Origin: Pseudoalteromonas piratica
GTDB lineage: Bacteria > Pseudomonadota > Gammaproteobacteria > Enterobacterales > Alteromonadaceae
Assembly: GCF_000788395.1 (NCBI RefSeq)
Contig: NZ_CP009888.1
Location: 1,136,001 to 1,200,000 of the forward strand
Reading direction: 5' to 3'
DNA length: 64,000 nt
In this document: one piece after another, positions 38,587 to 50,671 of the stretch
How the letters are laid out: each line of letters begins with the position of its first letter
How positions within the stretch are numbered: position 1 is the stretch's first letter
The notes under the pieces: model-generated
What the model was told of the DNA's origin: nothing
Seen by the model: only the letters and a program-made list of their open reading frames with translations
Database searches by the model: none
Made by a program: the position numbers and the translations under genes

Positions 38587-38621
38587 GCTTGGTGGCAAGC
38601 GTTTGTTTGCCATTTGGCAAA
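38587..38621 (+). promoter_or_regulatory. Expression-platform hairpins after the riboswitch
   Basis: Two small hairpins: GCTTG-GTGG-CAAGC (38587-38600) and TTTGCC-ATTT-GGCAAA (38606-38621), followed by AAGACCTTTT. The first shares CAAG with the P1 region, so alternative pairing is possible. The second may be a weak terminator. The start codon lies about 120 bases further on. Confidence 0.5.
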
Positions 38622-38730
38622 AGACCTTTTCACTGTTGTCTTAATTATATTAAGAACTGCCTCCTAGGCGCTGTGTGCGCTTCAATCATCACGAACTTTG
38701 GCAAGACCGTCACTCGATTTAATTATTTAA

Positions 38731-40698
<1,968 letters not shown>

Positions 40699-40714
40699 AT
40701 CAGCAATAAGTATT

Positions 40715-40746
40715 CAGAATTCAGTAAGTAAAACTGCTGAATTCTG
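40715..40746 (+). promoter_or_regulatory. Hairpin between thiC and thiO
   Basis: CAGAATTCAG and CTGAATTCTG are perfectly complementary around a 12-base loop. There is no T tract. It may tune the relative amount of thiC and downstream mRNA. Confidence 0.55.
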
Positions 40747-40773
40747 ATACATATTTAACTGCATGGACGTACT

Positions 40774-41775
40774 ATGACAGCAAGTTCACAGCGAAAAAAA
40801 ATAGCGATTTTAGGTTACGGTTTAACGGGGCGTTTAGCGGCATTGCAGCTTTATCAGCAGCATCAAGTATCGGTATTTGAGTCAGGTAAAGTGAGCGGTG
40901 AGCAAAGTGCAGGTTTTGTCGCCGCGGCTATGCTTGCGCCGTTAGCCGAATCGGTTCTATGTGAAGCTGATTTAGCCGAGCTTGGCATGCAGGCGATGCC
41001 ACTGTGGCAGTCGATTATCGAGATGTTAGATGAGCCGGTGTTTTTCCAACAACATGGCAGCTTAGTGGTTGCACATCTGCAAGATAAAGGTGACTTAGAC
41101 TCGTTTACTAATCGCTTAAAGCCAATTGCAGAGCAAAGTGCACAACACCTTAATAGTGCGCAGCTTGCCGAGCTGGAACCCGCACTTTCAGGGCGTTTTC
41201 ATCAAGGTATTTACTTGCCATGCGAAGGTCAGCTTGATAACCGTGCGTTTTATGCGGCAAGTTACCAACAAGTAAAAGACAAGGTCACTTTCTTTGAGTC
41301 GTTTTCAGGCAATATTAACGAAAACCACTTTGATATGATTTTGGATTGCCGCGGTTTAGGCGCTAAACCTTCGCTTCAAAACCTTCGCGGTGTACGCGGT
41401 GAGGTGGTGCGCTTATATGCACCAGAAGTGTCGCTTAATCGCCCTGTGCGATTAATGCACCCGCGCTATCCAATCTATATTGTGCCAAAGCCGAATCATG
41501 AATTTGTAATTGGCGCGACAGAAATTGAATCGCAATCAACAAAGCCAATGACGCTGCGTTCAGCAATGGAGTTGTTGTCAGCTGCATACACAGTGCACAG
41601 TGGCTTTGCTGAAGCCGAAATACTTGAGATGCAAGCAGGGCTAAGGCCAAGCCTGCCCGATAACCGCCCATTGGTTGAAAAACAGGGTAAGCGCATTGTG
41701 ATTAATGGCTTGTATAGACATGGTTATTTACTGGCGCCAAAAGTGGTTGAAATGGCGCTTGAGCAGATTAACTAA
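40774..41775 (+). CDS. thiO: Glycine oxidase, FAD-dependent
   Basis: 333 residues. An FAD-binding Rossmann loop (IAILGYGLTGRLAALQL) at the N-terminus and the DAO-family end (MQAGLRPSLPDNRPLVEKQG, INGLYRHGYLLAP) are seen. It oxidises glycine to iminoacetate (dehydroglycine), which ThiG uses to build the thiazole. The position between thiC and thiS supports ThiO over a general amino-acid oxidase. The thiS gene follows after nine bases. Confidence 0.92.
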   Translation: MTASSQRKKIAILGYGLTGRLAALQLYQQHQVSVFESGKVSGEQSAGFVAAAMLAPLAESVLCEADLAELGMQAMPLWQSIIEMLDEPVFFQQHGSLVVAHLQDKGDLDSFTNRLKPIAEQSAQHLNSAQLAELEPALSGRFHQGIYLPCEGQLDNRAFYAASYQQVKDKVTFFESFSGNINENHFDMILDCRGLGAKPSLQNLRGVRGEVVRLYAPEVSLNRPVRLMHPRYPIYIVPKPNHEFVIGATEIESQSTKPMTLRSAMELLSAAYTVHSGFAEAEILEMQAGLRPSLPDNRPLVEKQGKRIVINGLYRHGYLLAPKVVEMALEQIN

Positions 41776-41784
41776 GAGTGCAAA

Positions 41785-41982
41785 ATGAATGTAATAATTA
41801 ATGGCGAAAAGCGCGATGTTGAAAGCAATACGACGTTGCTTGCTCTGCTAGCGAAGTTGGGTGCTAGCGAACCCTACGCGGTTGCAGTAAATCAAAGCTT
41901 TGTGCCGCGTGAACAATGCGAAGGCATCACTTTGACTGATGGCGATCAGATTGAAATTCTCTCGCCAATACAGGGGGGCTAA
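41785..41982 (+). CDS. thiS: Sulphur carrier protein ThiS
   Basis: 65 residues with a ubiquitin-like fold ([46 protein letters not shown]). It ends in the required Gly-Gly, whose carboxylate is adenylated by ThiF and converted to thiocarboxylate. Its stop overlaps the thiG start by one base. Confidence 0.95.
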   Translation: MNVIINGEKRDVESNTTLLALLAKLGASEPYAVAVNQSFVPREQCEGITLTDGDQIEILSPIQGG

Positions 41983-42767
41983 TGGATAAACCGTTAACTA
42001 TTTATGGGCAAACGCTGTCGAGCCGTTTATTTATTGGCTCAGCCTTGTATCCATCTCCTGCAGTAATGCAGCAGTCAATTGAGGCATCGGGTGCAGAGGT
42101 GGTGACGGTATCATTGCGTAGGCAAGGTACCCTTGAAGCAGGTAATGATTTTTGGCAATTGATCAAAGATACCGGCCTAAAAGTATTACCCAATACCGCA
42201 GGTTGCCACAGTGTGCAAGAGGCCGTAACCCTTGCCAAAATGTGCCGCGAAGTGTTTCAAACTAATTGGGTTAAGCTCGAGCTTATTGGCGATGAGTACA
42301 ATTTACAGCCAGACCCCATTGGCTTACTTGAAGCGACAAAACAACTAATCGATGACGGTTTTGAAGTTTTACCCTATTGCACTGATGACTTAGTTATTTG
42401 CCAAAAATTAGTCGATTTAGGGTGTGAAGTACTGATGCCGTGGGGCGCACCAATTGGTACAGGTAAAGGGTTGTTAAATCCGTATGCGTTAAAAACCATT
42501 CGCGAGCGCTTACCCAATACCACTTTGCTAGTGGATGCAGGACTGGGCTTACCTTCACACGCAGCAACGGCAATGGAAATGGGGTATGATGCAGTATTAT
42601 TAAATAGTGCGGTAGCGCAAGCGGGCGACCCAATTGCAATGGCAAAGGCTTTTTCACTTGCGGTAGACGCAGGCAGAATCGCTTATGAAGCTAAAGCAAT
42701 GCCCGAAAAAGAGGTTGCAAAACCGTCAACCCCAACAATGGGCATGCCTTTTTGGCATCAGCAGTAA
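41982..42767 (+). CDS. thiG: Thiazole synthase
   Basis: 261 residues. It joins DXP, dehydroglycine and the ThiS thiocarboxylate into the thiazole phosphate. [44 protein letters not shown] (Lys for the Schiff base), [18 protein letters not shown] and [19 protein letters not shown] are family motifs of the TIM barrel. It follows thiS with a one-base overlap. Confidence 0.96.
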   Translation: MDKPLTIYGQTLSSRLFIGSALYPSPAVMQQSIEASGAEVVTVSLRRQGTLEAGNDFWQLIKDTGLKVLPNTAGCHSVQEAVTLAKMCREVFQTNWVKLELIGDEYNLQPDPIGLLEATKQLIDDGFEVLPYCTDDLVICQKLVDLGCEVLMPWGAPIGTGKGLLNPYALKTIRERLPNTTLLVDAGLGLPSHAATAMEMGYDAVLLNSAVAQAGDPIAMAKAFSLAVDAGRIAYEAKAMPEKEVAKPSTPTMGMPFWHQQ

Positions 42768-42803
42768 ATCGCATAACATAAATCAGCTTAAAATTGGGAT
42801 CTA

Positions 42804-44318
42804 ATGGGTAATTTAATTTGGACTATTGCTGGCTCTGACGCTGGTGGCGGCGCGGGAATTCAAGCCGATATAAAAGCAGCGCAAAGTTTTGGTGTACACG
42901 CATGTAGCGTGATTACCGCACTTACAGCGCAAAATAGCATGGGCGTTGAAGAGATTAATGGTGTTGCAATCAAGGTGATTGAATCCCAACTTGATGCCCT
43001 TGAGCAAGATGTACAACCTAAAGTGATTAAAATTGGCATGCTTGCCAATGAACAGCAAGTAGAGTTTATTGCTAATACACTTAAACGCTACAAAACCACA
43101 TGGCAAACGCCACCAGTTGTTGTTTACGACCCAGTAGCGGTAGCCTCAAGCGGCGACAGTTTAACTGAAGAAGATATTCTACCGGCAATTAAAACCCATT
43201 TATTACCACAAGTAGATGTGATCACCCCTAATACCCAAGAAACGCAAATCCTTACCGGTGTGTATTTAATTGGTCCAAGCGCAGTGCAGGATGCAGCGAA
43301 AGCGTTTAATGAATTAGGTGTACCGACTGTGCTGATAAAAGGCGGGCATTGGGATTATCCAAAAGGCTATTGCATCGATTATGGTGCTCATCAAGGTGAA
43401 GAGTATTGGCTAGGCAATAAAGCAATTAACACACCGCACAGTCATGGTACAGGGTGTTCCTTTGCTTCCAGTGTTGCAGCCAATCTCGCGAAAGACTATC
43501 CGCTGAAAGATGCCTTTATTCTTGCTAAAGCCTATATTAATCAAGGATTAAAACATGCAACACGCTTTGGTCAAGGTATCGGCCCAGTGGCTCATTGTGG
43601 TTTCCCCCACGATATCAATGATTACCCAGAAGTAATTGAGGCGGATTCGTGGCTAGGTCAGGAACTAGATCTAGAAATGGGTTCAGAACAAGTTAGCGCC
43701 CGTGATTTTGCAAAAATAGAAACGCGTAATTTAGGTATTTACCCCGTGGTTGATTCCGTTGATTGGATTGAGCGCTGCTTAAAAGCGGGCATTAAAACCA
43801 TTCAGTTGCGTATCAAAGATAGCAGCGATGCTGATCTTGAAGAAAAAATTGCAACCGCGATTACCCTTGGTAAAAAATACGACGCGCGTTTATTTATTAA
43901 TGACTACTGGCAATTAGCGATAAAACATGGCGCTTACGGTATTCACCTTGGCCAAGAAGATATTTCGGTCGCTAATTTGGCTGAAATTAAGCAAGCAGGC
44001 ATTCGCTTGGGCGTATCTACCCATGGTTTTTATGAGATGCTGCGCGCGCATAATTATCGCCCAAGTTATTTAGCTTTTGGTGCAATTTATCCAACCACAA
44101 CTAAAGATATGACGGGGCAAATTCAAGGTCTTGAAAAGTTAAAACACTTTGTACCATTAATGCATGATTACCCTGTAGTGGCAATTGGTGGCATAGACTT
44201 AAACCGTGCTGAAGAGGTTGCAAAAACTGGCGTTGGCAGTATTGCGGTTGTGCGCGCAATTACAGAAGCAGCTGACCCGGAAGCGGCCATTGTTGAGCTT
44301 GAGAGTGTATTGAAGTAA
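42804..44318 (+). CDS. thiDE: Bifunctional HMP(-P) kinase / thiamine-phosphate synthase fusion
   Basis: 504 residues, two enzymes in one chain. Residues 1-265 are ThiD: WTIAGSDAGGGAGIQADIKA, ALTAQNSMGVE, DPVAVASSGD, and GTGCSFASSVAANLA with the catalytic Cys. Residues about 300-504 are ThiE: GIYPVVDSVDWIERCLKAG, KTIQLRIKD, INDYWQLAIKHGAYGIHLGQ, LAFGAIYPTTTKDM and VAIGGIDLNRAEEVAKTG. The protein phosphorylates HMP-P and couples the diphosphate to thiazole phosphate. The linker shows no break. thiF follows after two bases. Confidence 0.95.
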   Translation: MGNLIWTIAGSDAGGGAGIQADIKAAQSFGVHACSVITALTAQNSMGVEEINGVAIKVIESQLDALEQDVQPKVIKIGMLANEQQVEFIANTLKRYKTTWQTPPVVVYDPVAVASSGDSLTEEDILPAIKTHLLPQVDVITPNTQETQILTGVYLIGPSAVQDAAKAFNELGVPTVLIKGGHWDYPKGYCIDYGAHQGEEYWLGNKAINTPHSHGTGCSFASSVAANLAKDYPLKDAFILAKAYINQGLKHATRFGQGIGPVAHCGFPHDINDYPEVIEADSWLGQELDLEMGSEQVSARDFAKIETRNLGIYPVVDSVDWIERCLKAGIKTIQLRIKDSSDADLEEKIATAITLGKKYDARLFINDYWQLAIKHGAYGIHLGQEDISVANLAEIKQAGIRLGVSTHGFYEMLRAHNYRPSYLAFGAIYPTTTKDMTGQIQGLEKLKHFVPLMHDYPVVAIGGIDLNRAEEVAKTGVGSIAVVRAITEAADPEAAIVELESVLK

Positions 44319-44320
44319 TC

Positions 44321-45067
44321 ATGTCATCGTTATCAAACCAAGAATTAATTCGTTATTCTCGCCAGTTACTATTGCCAGAAATTGACGAGAATGCGCAACT
44401 TAAATTAAAAGCTGCGCGCGTATTAATTATTGGTTTGGGTGGCCTTGGTTCACCTGCAGCGTTTTATTTAGCAGCTTCTGGTATCGGACAGTTGACTTTG
44501 GTCGACCATGATGAGGTTGAGCTGTCTAATTTGCAGCGGCAAATTCTCTATAAAATTAGTCATATAGGGCAAAGTAAAAGTAAAGTCGCGGGTAAAACAC
44601 TGCAAGCGCTGAATAACCAAGTATCACTATCTTCAATCTCAGAAAAGTTGGATGAGCAAAATGCTAAATCGCTTATCGAAAATTGTGATTTGGTACTTGA
44701 TTGCAGTGATAACTTCAAAACACGCTATTTAATTAACCGCCTTGCTAAGCAGTTTGCTAAGCCGCTTGTTTCCGGTGCTGCTATGGGCTGGCAGGGGCAG
44801 CTTTGTATAGTAGATAATAGAGATGATGATGCCCCTTGTTATGAGTGTTTATTTCCAAATGGCAATCAAAATCATGCCCAGAACTGCGATACTTTGGGGG
44901 TTATCAGCCCGTTGCTAGGTGTAATAGGTGCGCAGCAGGCTATTGCAGCCATATTGCTGTTATTAGGTGAGACAAACTTACCGCAGTTTTTACAATTTGA
45001 TGCACGAAGTTTTAAACAAAGCGTTTTTTCGTTTTCTACGTCAAGTAGTTGCTCTACCTGTAATTGA
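44321..45067 (+). CDS. thiF: ThiS adenylyltransferase
   Basis: 248 residues, E1-like. RYSRQLLLPEID, VLIIGLGGLGSPAAFYLA (ATP loop), DHDEVELSNLQRQILY, and NRLAKQFAKPLVSGAAMGWQG are present. Zinc cysteines occur as CYEC and a terminal CSTC. It activates the ThiS C-terminus and is the last gene of the operon. MoeB is the alternative, but its place after thiDE settles the call. Confidence 0.92.
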   Translation: MSSLSNQELIRYSRQLLLPEIDENAQLKLKAARVLIIGLGGLGSPAAFYLAASGIGQLTLVDHDEVELSNLQRQILYKISHIGQSKSKVAGKTLQALNNQVSLSSISEKLDEQNAKSLIENCDLVLDCSDNFKTRYLINRLAKQFAKPLVSGAAMGWQGQLCIVDNRDDDAPCYECLFPNGNQNHAQNCDTLGVISPLLGVIGAQQAIAAILLLLGETNLPQFLQFDARSFKQSVFSFSTSSSCSTCN

Positions 45068-45092
45068 CGTAGCTTATAACAGTTCACTACGT
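45067..45092 (+). terminator. Possible terminator after thiF
   Basis: ACGTAG and CTACGT pair over a 14-base loop right at the thiF stop, then TTACTTTACATTTT. Short stem, so low confidence. The remaining 245 bases before the carboxypeptidase gene hold nothing I recognise. Confidence 0.35.
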
Positions 45093-45337
45093 TTACTTTA
45101 CATTTTCCTACGTAATTGATGTTTGTATTTTTACCCAAATTAGGTATTTTAGTTTGTACCAATTCTGTTAAGTGTGTGATCAGGGATAGCGCTGGAAAAA
45201 TGAAATGGTAACAAGGTGGAATTTTTCTTATGTAGTTGTTATACATTGATAAATTCTAACGCAGTTAGCATGATATTTAGTCCGCTAGGATGAGCAGCTA
45301 CTTAAGTGAATTGGTATTCATGCTAATTGGAGGGAAC

Positions 45338-47533
45338 ATGCTTAGAACATTACTAATTTCAGGATTAATGCTCGGTGCGGTTAATTCGTATGCACAGCAA
45401 TCGCAGCATTTTTTAGTCACTTTTCCAAATACGGATATTGAGAATAGAGCAAAAATAAGTTTGCATCATAACTTAATTGGCGATCGTCCAAATGGAGTGT
45501 TGTTCACGCTAACCAAAGATGAACAATCTTTATTAAAGCGCTTTGGTGCAACCTTGCAACCAGCAAATAATCTGGCAAAGCAGTTTTTAACTAAGCAACA
45601 AAACATTTTTGATAAGCTGATTAACAACAACACTGGGATCCCTGGTTTTAGCTGTTACGCAACGGTAGAAGAAACTTTTCAGCAAGTAGACGACTTAGTT
45701 GCGGCTCATCCTGAATATACAGAACTTGTGGATATTGGTGATTCATGGCAAAAGCAAAATAAAGGCGAAGGCTATGATTTAAAGGTTTTAAAAATCGGTA
45801 AAAAAGATTTAGTTAATCCGCCAATTTTATTTATTCAAAGCGCCATGCATGCGCGAGAATTAGCAACAGCCGCGTTAACATTAGATTTTGCTAAACAGTT
45901 ACTTAATGAACGCGAGAGCAACCCTGATATCAACTGGATTTTAGAAACACAGCAAATCCATATTCTTTTTCAAACTAATCCTGATGGCCGGAAAATCGCG
46001 GAAACAGGTGTTTCACAGCGCAAAAATGTCAACGAGAATCACTGCGTAGAATCAAGCGTTGGTGTTGATTTAAACCGCAACTTTAGTTTTGGCTGGGGCA
46101 CGGTTGATGGCGGCTCAAGCGGGGATGCCTGTGCAGCAACGTATCGTGGTGATGCGCCAGGTTCAGAGCCAGAAGTAGCTGCGGTTGAAAATTATGTTCG
46201 CAGTATCTTCCCAGATCAACGCGGGCCAAACGTTAGCGATGCAGCGCCTGAAAATACTCAAGGGCTGTATTTAGACATTCACAGCTATAGCAAACTTATT
46301 TTATGGCCTTGGGGTGGCAGTTATGATGCAGCACCAAATGCCAAAGGATTGGAGTCATTAGGGCGCAAATTAGCTTATTTCAATAACTACACACCGATGC
46401 AGTCGGTTGGTTTGTACCCAACAGATGGGACCTCCGATAATCTTGCATACGGTGAACTCGGTATTGCACATATAACTTATGAATTAGGCACTGCTTTTTT
46501 CCAATCATGTAGCCATTACAATGCGTTAATCAAGCCCAGTAATTTAAAGTCATTGCTTTATGCTGCAAAGGTAACAAAAGCACCCTATCAACTTTCTCAG
46601 GGGCCTGATATTGAAGGTGTTACCTTGAGTAATAGCAATGGAAAATTAGTTATTAGCGCTACTGCAACTGACACTCGTTTCAAAAATAATAGTTCATGGC
46701 CGATGCATAACATTACCAAAGTAAGGTATGCGTTTAATGATTTAGTCACTGATGAAAATGCGCAGCTTGCCAGTCTTACTGATGGTAATGCCGATAGTAT
46801 AAGTGAACAGTTTGCTATTGAGGTCAGAGAAGGTGAGTTGATTAACAATAAAGCGACCGTGTATATACAAGCACAAGACAGCGAAGGTTACTGGGGGACT
46901 ATCACTGCCCACAGCATAGACACTAACCCGCCAAGCGTTGCTGGCAATATTAATTGTAGCGGTGCTAAGTGCCAGTTTAACGTAGAAAACTCTGTCAGTG
47001 GATTTAACTATCAATGGCAACTTTCAAATGGGGAAGTACTAGAAGGGGAGAACCCGACGCATATTCTACCGTCCATGGGTGACTATTCAGCAACGTTAGT
47101 TGTTACTAATTCAATGGGCATTTCAAATAGCCAGGTACTGGATTTCGCGGTCAGCGAGCTCTTAGCCCCAGAAGCTGTTGTGACTCACCTTTGTAACTAC
47201 TTAGTGTGTGAATTCGACGCATCAAACAGTAGTGATGCTGATAGTAAAACACTAACGTATAGCTGGACAGCTGAAGAATCCGCTGGCAGTGGAGAAGTGT
47301 TTACACATACATTTTCACAAGCGGGCAGTTATAAAGTGGTATTAGCTGTAACTGATGAGCATGCACAAACAGCTAACTACGAACTTGATTTGCAAGTTGA
47401 AACTGAGCCAGAACCCGTGCCTCTGCCAGAAGTTCCAGGTGATGTTAAAAAAGATTCTTCTGGTAGTAGCTCATTATTTGGGTTGCTATTGCTAACAGCA
47501 GGTGCACTAATAAGAAGAAAGACATTAAACTAA
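45338..47533 (+). CDS. Secreted M14 zinc carboxypeptidase with PKD-like domains and GlyGly-CTERM-like tail
   Basis: 731 residues from the ATG at 45338, which follows GGAGG and opens the signal peptide LRTLLISGLMLGAVNSYA; an in-frame ATG at 45290 adds 16 unlikely residues. A propeptide reaches about 90. The M14 catalytic domain has zinc ligands in QSAMHARELATAAL (HxxE) and DIHSYSK, NPDGRK, GVDLNRNFSFGWG (substrate Arg), and ITYELG (catalytic Glu). Two PKD/Ig-like units follow (about 540-690; FDASNSSDADSKTLTYSW). The end, KKDSSGSSSLFG, a hydrophobic helix and RRK, looks like a GlyGly-CTERM sorting tail cut by rhombosortase. It removes C-terminal residues from peptides outside the cell. Confidence 0.9.
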   Translation: MLRTLLISGLMLGAVNSYAQQSQHFLVTFPNTDIENRAKISLHHNLIGDRPNGVLFTLTKDEQSLLKRFGATLQPANNLAKQFLTKQQNIFDKLINNNTGIPGFSCYATVEETFQQVDDLVAAHPEYTELVDIGDSWQKQNKGEGYDLKVLKIGKKDLVNPPILFIQSAMHARELATAALTLDFAKQLLNERESNPDINWILETQQIHILFQTNPDGRKIAETGVSQRKNVNENHCVESSVGVDLNRNFSFGWGTVDGGSSGDACAATYRGDAPGSEPEVAAVENYVRSIFPDQRGPNVSDAAPENTQGLYLDIHSYSKLILWPWGGSYDAAPNAKGLESLGRKLAYFNNYTPMQSVGLYPTDGTSDNLAYGELGIAHITYELGTAFFQSCSHYNALIKPSNLKSLLYAAKVTKAPYQLSQGPDIEGVTLSNSNGKLVISATATDTRFKNNSSWPMHNITKVRYAFNDLVTDENAQLASLTDGNADSISEQFAIEVREGELINNKATVYIQAQDSEGYWGTITAHSIDTNPPSVAGNINCSGAKCQFNVENSVSGFNYQWQLSNGEVLEGENPTHILPSMGDYSATLVVTNSMGISNSQVLDFAVSELLAPEAVVTHLCNYLVCEFDASNSSDADSKTLTYSWTAEESAGSGEVFTHTFSQAGSYKVVLAVTDEHAQTANYELDLQVETEPEPVPLPEVPGDVKKDSSGSSSLFGLLLLTAGALIRRKTLN

Positions 47534-47559
47534 AAAAGGGAGCTGTTGCTCCCTTTTTT
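47532..47559. terminator. Strong bidirectional terminator
   Basis: AAAAAAGGGAGC, loop TGTT, GCTCCCTTTTTT. It overlaps the carboxypeptidase stop and serves the convergent psd gene too. Confidence 0.93.
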
Positions 47560-47574
47560 AAATCTAAATTTATA

Positions 47575-48483
47575 TTATTCGTCAGCTGGAGTCTCTTTGG
47601 CTTCGCTCTGCTCTTCTTTATTTTTGATTTTAGCGAAAGGGGTACCCATACGTGTTACGGTGCCTGCAACTTCACTATCAAGGAAATCAGCCACTTCTGA
47701 GCCCCAAGCAAGAATCACGGTAGAGCCTAACTTAAAGCGGCCCATCTCGTCACCTTTATTCAAAATTAGCTGGTTGTGGCCGTTATCAGGGTAGTCCCAA
47801 GTAAATACGTCTTTACCTGCTGGTGGTGTGACTGTACCCGCCCAAATTGTTTCAATACTTGCTACGATCGTTGCACCAACTAATACCATCGCAAGTGGGC
47901 CAATTTCCGTATCAAAAATTGCTACTACACGTTCATTGCGGGCAAACAAGTTTGGTACATTTTCTGCTGTAAGTGGGTTTACAGAGAATAAGTCACCCGG
48001 TACATACACCATTTTGCGCAGTTTACCAGCGATTGGCATATGAATACGGTGATAGTCTTTTGGCGCTAAGTAAATAGTCGCAAACTTACCGCCTTGGAAT
48101 GGTGCAGCAACATTTTCATCGCCACCCAATAATTCTTGTAAGCTAAAGTCATGACCTTTAGCTTGAATTAAGCGGTCATCAACAATATCACCTAGCTGAG
48201 AAATTTTGCCATCTACAGGGTGGGCAATAATGTTTTTATCTTCAGCAATTGGGCGTAAACCTTCTTTTAAAGGACGAGTGAAAAACTCATTGAAGGTTTT
48301 GTAGTGAGCAGGATCTTCATATTTGGCTTCGCTCATATCAATGCCATATTGCTTAATAAAACCTTTGATTAAGCTGGTGGTAAGCTTGCCAGCTTGTGCT
48401 GCTGCTAACTTGCCAACTAAGCGAGATATAAGGTGTTTTGGCATGGCGTACTGCGCGCCAATTTTGAATTTATCTAAACTCAC
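47575..48483 (-). CDS. psd: Phosphatidylserine decarboxylase proenzyme
   Basis: 302 residues. It decarboxylates phosphatidylserine to phosphatidylethanolamine at the inner membrane. The self-cleavage site LGST near 251 ([12 protein letters not shown]), which yields the pyruvoyl Ser, is intact. Other motifs: [40 protein letters not shown], and [13 protein letters not shown]. It lies 54 bases downstream of rsgA on the same strand, an arrangement common in gammaproteobacteria. Confidence 0.96.
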   Translation of the reverse strand: MSLDKFKIGAQYAMPKHLISRLVGKLAAAQAGKLTTSLIKGFIKQYGIDMSEAKYEDPAHYKTFNEFFTRPLKEGLRPIAEDKNIIAHPVDGKISQLGDIVDDRLIQAKGHDFSLQELLGGDENVAAPFQGGKFATIYLAPKDYHRIHMPIAGKLRKMVYVPGDLFSVNPLTAENVPNLFARNERVVAIFDTEIGPLAMVLVGATIVASIETIWAGTVTPPAGKDVFTWDYPDNGHNQLILNKGDEMGRFKLGSTVILAWGSEVADFLDSEVAGTVTRMGTPFAKIKNKEEQSEAKETPADE

Positions 48484-48537
48484 GAGGTTGTATCCCTAAA
48501 AAATTTTTCGTATTTTACATCAAGTTGTTGAATGACT

Positions 48538-49593
48538 CTATACTCTTGGATTGCGCGCACCTGCACGACCATCTTCCATCGACTCTAAAATGCGGTGGTA
48601 GCTATCGAAGCGCAACTCACTAATTTTGCCTTCATCTACTGCATCGCGAATGATACATCCAGGATCGTCTAGGTGTTTACAGTCTCTAAATTTACAGCCA
48701 CCGATAAATTCACGGAATTCTTTAAAACACCAAGTGACACGATCATTTTCTAAATGCCACAGGCCAAACTCTCGAATTCCCGGGGAGTCAATCAAGTCAC
48801 CGCCAGAAGGTAAATGATGCAGTGTTGAAACTGTTGTTGTGTGTTGACCTAAACCAGAAACTTCTGATACTTCTTGCGTTAGAATATTGGCATCTGGTAG
48901 TAGACTATTTACTAAGGTTGATTTGCCAACGCCTGATTGGCCGACAAAAATGCTGCTTTTATCTTTGAGTAATGATTTTAGCTCCTCAACACCTTGGCCT
49001 GTTTTATTACTAATGAAATAAACTTGGTAACCAATATCGCGATATATATCGAGTACTTCATCAAGGTATTCAACACCTTCGTCATCAAGTAAGTCTACTT
49101 TGTTAAGCACTAAAATTGGTTCGATGCCCATATCTTCGCAGGCAACTAAATAACGGTCGATGATGTTAGGGGTAAATTCAGGTAAAACTGCCGAAACCAT
49201 TAAAATTTGATCAATATTGGCTGCAACAACTTTTACACCATCGTAAAAGTCAGGTCGGGTTAGTTGGCTTGTTCGCTCTTCGACAAGTTCGATAACGCCA
49301 GCTAAATCGCCTTCACTCACTTTTGCGCGACGAAATACAACGTTGTCACCACAAACAAGGCTTTTTATTGTGCGACGAATGTTGCAGCGTAAAACTTCAC
49401 CCTCAGATGTTTCTACATCGGCATGTTGGCCGAAGCGACTAATTACGCGTGCGGATTGTTGTGGCCCTAGATTATCAGTTTGCCATGTTTGCTCGAGGTC
49501 GTCAGAATTTCTTCTAGCTTGCTTTAACCTTTTTTGATGATTAGCACTGATCCTACGAGATTGACCTTTACTAAGTTTTTTCCGTTTTGCCAC
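48538..49593 (-). CDS. rsgA: Ribosome small-subunit-dependent GTPase A
   Basis: 351 residues. A late 30S-subunit maturation GTPase. Layout: basic N-terminus ([13 protein letters not shown]), OB fold, then a circularly permuted GTPase with G4 LNKVDL before the P-loop [12 protein letters not shown] and G3 [10 protein letters not shown]. The C-terminal zinc finger reads [20 protein letters not shown]. It is divergent from orn (113-base gap) and upstream of psd. Confidence 0.96.
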   Translation of the reverse strand: MAKRKKLSKGQSRRISANHQKRLKQARRNSDDLEQTWQTDNLGPQQSARVISRFGQHADVETSEGEVLRCNIRRTIKSLVCGDNVVFRRAKVSEGDLAGVIELVEERTSQLTRPDFYDGVKVVAANIDQILMVSAVLPEFTPNIIDRYLVACEDMGIEPILVLNKVDLLDDEGVEYLDEVLDIYRDIGYQVYFISNKTGQGVEELKSLLKDKSSIFVGQSGVGKSTLVNSLLPDANILTQEVSEVSGLGQHTTTVSTLHHLPSGGDLIDSPGIREFGLWHLENDRVTWCFKEFREFIGGCKFRDCKHLDDPGCIIRDAVDEGKISELRFDSYHRILESMEDGRAGARNPRV

Positions 49594-49706
49594 TTTTAGC
49601 CTATAACTTAAATAACACTTTTAAAAAAAGCGTTTTATCTATTGAAGAAGCATAATATGATATATCCAAATTCATTAAATCGAAAGGAAAGCACCGCTAG
49701 GTAGTT

Positions 49707-50252
49707 ATGGCTTTTCATGAATCTAATTTAATTTGGCTTGATTTGGAAATGACTGGATTAGAGCCGAGCCAAGATCGCATCCTAGAAATTGCGACAGTTG
49801 TGACCGACTCTGAGCTAAACATTCTGGCTGAAGGGCCTGTAATTGCTATTCATCAGTCTGATGAAGTACTGGATGCAATGGATGAGTGGTGTACTAATCA
49901 ACACGGTAGTTCAGGTTTAACTGAGCGTGTGCGAAAAAGTTCACATTCTGAAGAAATGGCTATACGAGAAACAATTTCTTTTTTAGAAAAGTGGGTACCG
50001 AAAGGTGCATCACCTATGTGTGGTAATTCAATCGGTCAAGATAGACGCTTTTTAAACGTGTATATGCGAGAGCTGGAAGATTACTTCCACTATCGTAATA
50101 TTGATGTGAGCACAATTAAAGAGCTGGTTAGACGATGGTCACCAGATATGCTTAACCTTGTTAAGAAGCAAGGCACGCACCTAGCACTTGATGATATCCG
50201 CGAATCAATTGCTGAATTACGCGTGTATCGCCAAAATATCTTCAAAATTTAA
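49707..50252 (+). CDS. orn: Oligoribonuclease
   Basis: 181 residues, full length. A 3'-5' exonuclease for very short RNAs. DEDDh motifs: [23 protein letters not shown], and [11 protein letters not shown], with the last His and Asp in place. The ATG follows a weak GGTAG. It is divergent from rsgA and ends before a hairpin. Confidence 0.97.
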   Translation: MAFHESNLIWLDLEMTGLEPSQDRILEIATVVTDSELNILAEGPVIAIHQSDEVLDAMDEWCTNQHGSSGLTERVRKSSHSEEMAIRETISFLEKWVPKGASPMCGNSIGQDRRFLNVYMRELEDYFHYRNIDVSTIKELVRRWSPDMLNLVKKQGTHLALDDIRESIAELRVYRQNIFKI

Positions 50253-50258
50253 AAAATA

Positions 50259-50290
50259 TTAGCTTTGTTACTTGCAAAGCTAATTTCTTT
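50259..50290 (+). terminator. Terminator after orn
   Basis: TTAGCTTTG, loop TTACTTG, CAAAGCTAA, then TTTCTTT. Its right half overlaps the -35 of the tRNA promoter. Confidence 0.75.
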
Positions 50291-50299
50291 ATGTAAAAT
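50272..50299 (+). promoter_or_regulatory. Stable-RNA promoter for the tRNA-Gly array
   Basis: TTGCAA, 16 bases, TAAAAT, then a GC-rich discriminator (CACGCCCCGC), the arrangement seen at stringently controlled stable-RNA promoters. Confidence 0.7.
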
Positions 50300-50341
50300 C
50301 ACGCCCCGCTTAGACGATAAAAGACTTTAAGCATTTTGTAT

Positions 50342-50369
50342 GCGAGTACAGTTCAGCTGCTCGAGGTGA
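50342..50369 (+). pseudogene. Truncated tRNA-Gly remnant
   Basis: GCGAGTACAGTTCAGCTG matches the first 18 bases of the tRNA-Gly genes with two changes, then runs into a CTCGAGGT fragment from the middle. Most of the molecule is missing. Confidence 0.75.
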
Positions 50370-50424
50370 TTAACGCGACTAAGGTTGCGCTAATGCTAAG
50401 TAAAAAAAAACGGTTGATTGGATT

Positions 50425-50500
50425 GCGAGTATAGCTCAGCTGGTAGAGCGCGACCTTGCCAAGGTCGAGGTCACGAGTTCGAACCTCGTTACTCGCTCCA
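50425..50500 (+). tRNA. tRNA-Gly (GCC), copy 1
   Basis: 76 bases with acceptor GCGAGTA/TACTCGC, anticodon stem CGACC/GGTCG around TTGCCAA giving anticodon GCC, T loop TTCGAAC and encoded CCA. Reads GGC and GGU. Confidence 0.96.
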
Positions 50501-50527
50501 AATTTTTGGAAAGTGTTGATAGGTACT

Positions 50528-50585
50528 TGGTTATGCCAAGGTCGAACTTTTAATATCAAGAGTTCAAACCTCATTATTTGCTCCA
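50528..50585 (+). pseudogene. Degenerate tRNA-Gly 3' part
   Basis: TTATGCCAAGGTCGA, then AAGAGTTCAAACCTCATT and TTTGCTCCA, parallel the anticodon arm, T arm and 3' end of tRNA-Gly with many changes. No acceptor 5' half. Confidence 0.75.
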
Positions 50586-50671
50586 AAACTTTAAAAGATT
50601 TTAAAAAAGAGTCTTTTGATACAATAGATTAATACAACCAGAACGTTTTAATCTTATATCTGCATGATGAT

